NCBI GenBank assembly: GCA_022793145.1
Contig: JAAWCI010000029.1
Location: forward strand, 1-17,572
DNA: 17,572 nucleotides
Direction: 5' to 3'
Source of the DNA: Bacilli bacterium
GTDB lineage: Bacteria > Bacillota_I > Bacilli_A > RF39 > UBA660
The notes under the pieces were generated by a model. The model saw only the letters and a list, made by a program, of their open reading frames with translations, had not been told where the DNA came from and searched no databases. Both the position numbers and the translations under genes were made by a program. Position 1 is the first letter of the stretch; each line of letters opens with the position of its first letter. Below, piece after piece: positions 15,828 through 17,572 of this stretch.

Positions 15828-17336
15828 TTATTTTTTTATCAAGCTTTCCCCAACCATTTCTTTAGGTATCTCAACTTTTAATAGTTCTAATAATGTTGGA
15901 GCTATATCCCCCAATTTTCCATTTTTTAAAGTTAGATTTTTTTCTGTAATAATAAATGGTACCAACGCTGTAGAATGACTTGTTACAATTCGATTCTGTT
16001 CATCTAACATAGTATCACAATTTCCATGGTCTGCAGTAACGATTAACGTTCCATTCAATTGTTTCACAATCACCTCTTCTAATCTTCCTAAACAATTATC
16101 TAACACTTCAACAGCTTTCACTGTTGCATCAAAATCCCCAGTGTGTCCTACCATATCTCCATTTGCATAATTCAAAATAACAACATCATAATGATTTGTT
16201 TCTAATTCAAGAAGCAATTTATCAGTTATTTCCATTGCGCTCATCTCTGGCTTTAAATCATAAGTTGCTACTTTAGGAGATGGAATTAATATTCTAGTAC
16301 AACCTTTTAAATCTTTTTCTATTCCTCCATCAAAAAAATAAGTAACATGAGCATATTTTTCAGTTTCAGCAATTCGTAATTGCTTCATTCCCAAACCATC
16401 AATATATTCTCCAAAGGTATTTTTTAATTGTTCTAATTCAAAAGCATGAGTTCCTATTACCTCTTCACTTACTGGCATCATAGTAACTAATTTTAAATTG
16501 GAAATAAATTTTCTCTCAAATCCCTCAAATTTTGGATTGGTTAAAGCACTAAACAATTCTCGCAAACGATCTGGACGATAATTAAATACAATACAACCAT
16601 CATTTTCTTTTACTGTTCCATTTTCATCAATAATAGCAGGTATAATAAATTCATCACTCAGTTCTCTTTGATAATTTGCTTCTACTACTTCTTTTGCACT
16701 CCTATAATTTTCTCCAATTCCATTTACAATTGCCTGATAAGCTTTCTCTACACGGTCCCATCTATTATCTCGATCCATTGCATAATATCTTCCAGATATA
16801 GTAGCAATAGAACCAATGCTAAGATCCCGTAACTTTTGCTCTAATTTTTCTATATAAATGGAAGCAATATTTGGTAATGTATCTCTACCATCTGTAAAAG
16901 CATGAATATATAATTTTTCTACATTCTCTTTTTTTATCATATCTAAAATTCCCATCAAATGATCAACATGGGAATGAATTCCACCATCACTCAATAACCC
17001 AAATAAATGAAGTGCTGAATTGTTCTCTTTCACATGCTTTATGACATCTAATAATTCTTGATTATGAGCAATCGTTCCTTCTTCAATATGTTTATTAATT
17101 AATTCTAAAGGTTGATAAACAATTCTGCCTGCTCCAATATTCATATGACCAACTTCACTATTTCCCATCTGGCCTTCTGGTAATCCAACAAGTTTCCCGC
17201 TTGCTTCTAACAAAGAATGAGGATAATTATTCCATAAAGCATCAAAGTTTGGCGTTCTGGCCTTTAAAAAAGCGTTTCCATGAGAATCCTCTTTCTTTCC
17301 TACACCATCTAATATACATAATACAATAGGTTTCAT
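15828..17336 (-). CDS. gpmI: 2,3-bisphosphoglycerate-independent phosphoglycerate mutase
   Basis: A 502-aa dimanganese glycolytic enzyme converting 3-phosphoglycerate to 2-phosphoglycerate. It has the alkaline-phosphatase-like metal site (ILDGVG with Asp10; TADHGNCD near the C-terminus; YANGDMVGHTGD), the phosphoserine nucleophile Ser60 in MGNSEVGHMN, and the second-domain pattern AFTDGRDT plus SGRYYAMDRDNRW. Upstream ATGs exist at 17387, 17348 and 17345. The longest start overlaps the predicted -10 element and cannot be used from it. The ATG at 17336 gives the usual MKPIVLCILDG start, though its distance from AAAGGA (12 nt) is long and MLIMKP at 17345 remains possible. Length fits the family (about 510). 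It is monocistronic or runs into the next two genes. Confidence 0.95.
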   Translation of the reverse strand: MKPIVLCILDGVGKKEDSHGNAFLKARTPNFDALWNNYPHSLLEASGKLVGLPEGQMGNSEVGHMNIGAGRIVYQPLELINKHIEEGTIAHNQELLDVIKHVKENNSALHLFGLLSDGGIHSHVDHLMGILDMIKKENVEKLYIHAFTDGRDTLPNIASIYIEKLEQKLRDLSIGSIATISGRYYAMDRDNRWDRVEKAYQAIVNGIGENYRSAKEVVEANYQRELSDEFIIPAIIDENGTVKENDGCIVFNYRPDRLRELFSALTNPKFEGFERKFISNLKLVTMMPVSEEVIGTHAFELEQLKNTFGEYIDGLGMKQLRIAETEKYAHVTYFFDGGIEKDLKGCTRILIPSPKVATYDLKPEMSAMEITDKLLLELETNHYDVVILNYANGDMVGHTGDFDATVKAVEVLDNCLGRLEEVIVKQLNGTLIVTADHGNCDTMLDEQNRIVTSHSTALVPFIITEKNLTLKNGKLGDIAPTLLELLKVEIPKEMVGESLIKK

Positions 17337-17377
17337 AATCAACATCATTCCTTTCTTAAAAAATATCTTCCTATACC

Positions 17378-17386
17378 ATTTTAGCA
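17378..17386 (-). promoter_or_regulatory. Extended -10 promoter of gpmI
   Basis: The minus strand reads TGCTAAAAT (TGn plus TAAAAT, 17386-17378), with only a poor -35 upstream. Predicted transcription start is near 17371, about 35 nt before the chosen start codon. Confidence 0.45.
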
Positions 17387-17408
17387 TATATCAATGAAAA
17401 AATTAAGG

Positions 17409-17434
17409 AAAAAAAGAATTCTATGAATTCTTTT
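17409..17434 (-). terminator. Hairpin with T-tail on the minus strand
   Basis: A perfect 10-bp stem, AAAAGAATTC / GAATTCTTTT, with a 3-nt loop, continues into more T on the minus strand. It would stop leftward transcription coming from a gene beyond the right edge before it reaches gpmI. Confidence 0.5.
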
Positions 17435-17443
17435 CAGGCTGTT

Positions 17444-17480
17444 GACAAATAAGCAAGTAAAAATGCTTATTTGTCTTTTT
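17444..17480 (+). terminator. Strong hairpin with T-tail on the plus strand
   Basis: A perfect 12-bp stem, GACAAATAAGCA / TGCTTATTTGTC (17444-17455 with 17464-17475), has an 8-nt loop and five T. It has terminator form for plus-strand transcripts, yet no plus-strand gene precedes it for about 10 kb. It stands 12 nt before a short plus-strand reading frame. It may be an attenuator in that leader or the end of a mobile element. Confidence 0.6.
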
Positions 17481-17492
17481 AATGGAGAAATA

Positions 17493-17558
17493 ATGAATAA
17501 AGATAAATACCTAATATATTTTTATACTAGGCATAATGGTGTATGGCAAACTTTTTGA
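17493..17558 (+). pseudogene. Short interrupted reading frame at the right edge
   Basis: ATG, seven bases after GGAG, opens 21 codons (MNKDKYLIYFYTRHNGVWQTF) and stops at TGA right after a run of five T (17552-17556). Dropping one T continues the frame to the window end as EIHTS. I do not recognise the fragment. It may be the start of a frameshifted gene that lies mostly outside the window, or a chance frame. Confidence 0.3.
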
Positions 17559-17572
17559 GATTCATACAAGCA

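Noticed and set aside
17337..17387. Longer GpmI N-terminus starting at 17387
   Set aside because: The added residues are not family-like and the start overlaps the predicted -10 element.
17493..17572. Reading the TGA at 17556 as Trp (Mollicutes code)
   Set aside because: TGA ends the deacetylase gene cleanly and Trp is coded by TGG where checked; a T-run frameshift explains the break better.

Overview
The window reads as chromosome of a low-GC, anaerobic, Gram-positive bacterium (Bacillota). Evidence: strongly AT-rich DNA (by eye about 30% GC), AGGAGG/GAGGTG-type ribosome binding sites, a yunB-type sporulation gene, an oxygen-sensitive class III ribonucleotide reductase, acetate kinase, and a PdaC-like wall deacetylase. 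TGA is used as a stop (for example ending the deacetylase), so there is no sign of the Mollicutes code. The species cannot be named from sequence alone; an uncultured gut Bacilli or Clostridia lineage would fit.

Layout, left to right. (1) 1-129, minus: the first part of a type IV prepilin gene whose frame is broken by a run of nine G. (2) 272-1012, minus: yunB; divergent from it at 1088-1546 is a two-CBS-domain protein. (3) 1570-2043, minus: an orphan 157-aa gene whose promoter sits inside the terminator of the next operon. (4) 2110-5182, minus: the nrd operon. The class III reductase appears to be split. The 769-aa NrdD stops just after its zinc knuckle, and the glycyl-radical segment is a separate 61-aa gene joined by a TAATG overlap to nrdG, the activase that would make the radical. 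(5) 5183-5670: a gene-free block dominated by T on the plus strand. (6) 5671-7309, plus: a PdaC-like lipoprotein deacetylase overlapping a small membrane protein. (7) 7444-13192, minus: a six-gene operon dusB - RDD membrane protein - lysS - histidine phosphatase - ackA - nrnA-like, with a good promoter (TTGATA-17-TATAAT) and a terminator at the far end. (8) 13339-15768, minus: a two-gene envelope unit, made of an anchored protein with two tandem copies of an unrecognised domain and an anchored NAGPA-type phosphodiester glycosidase. (9) 15828-17336, minus: gpmI. (10) The right edge holds two hairpins and a short interrupted plus-strand reading frame.

Most genes are housekeeping: anaerobic dNTP synthesis, tRNA modification and charging, RNA turnover, acetate fermentation and glycolysis. 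The parts most worth following up are the split NrdD with its detachable glycyl-radical subunit, and the prepilin with a G9 tract in its leader peptide. The prepilin frame is off as written and would be restored by losing one G.
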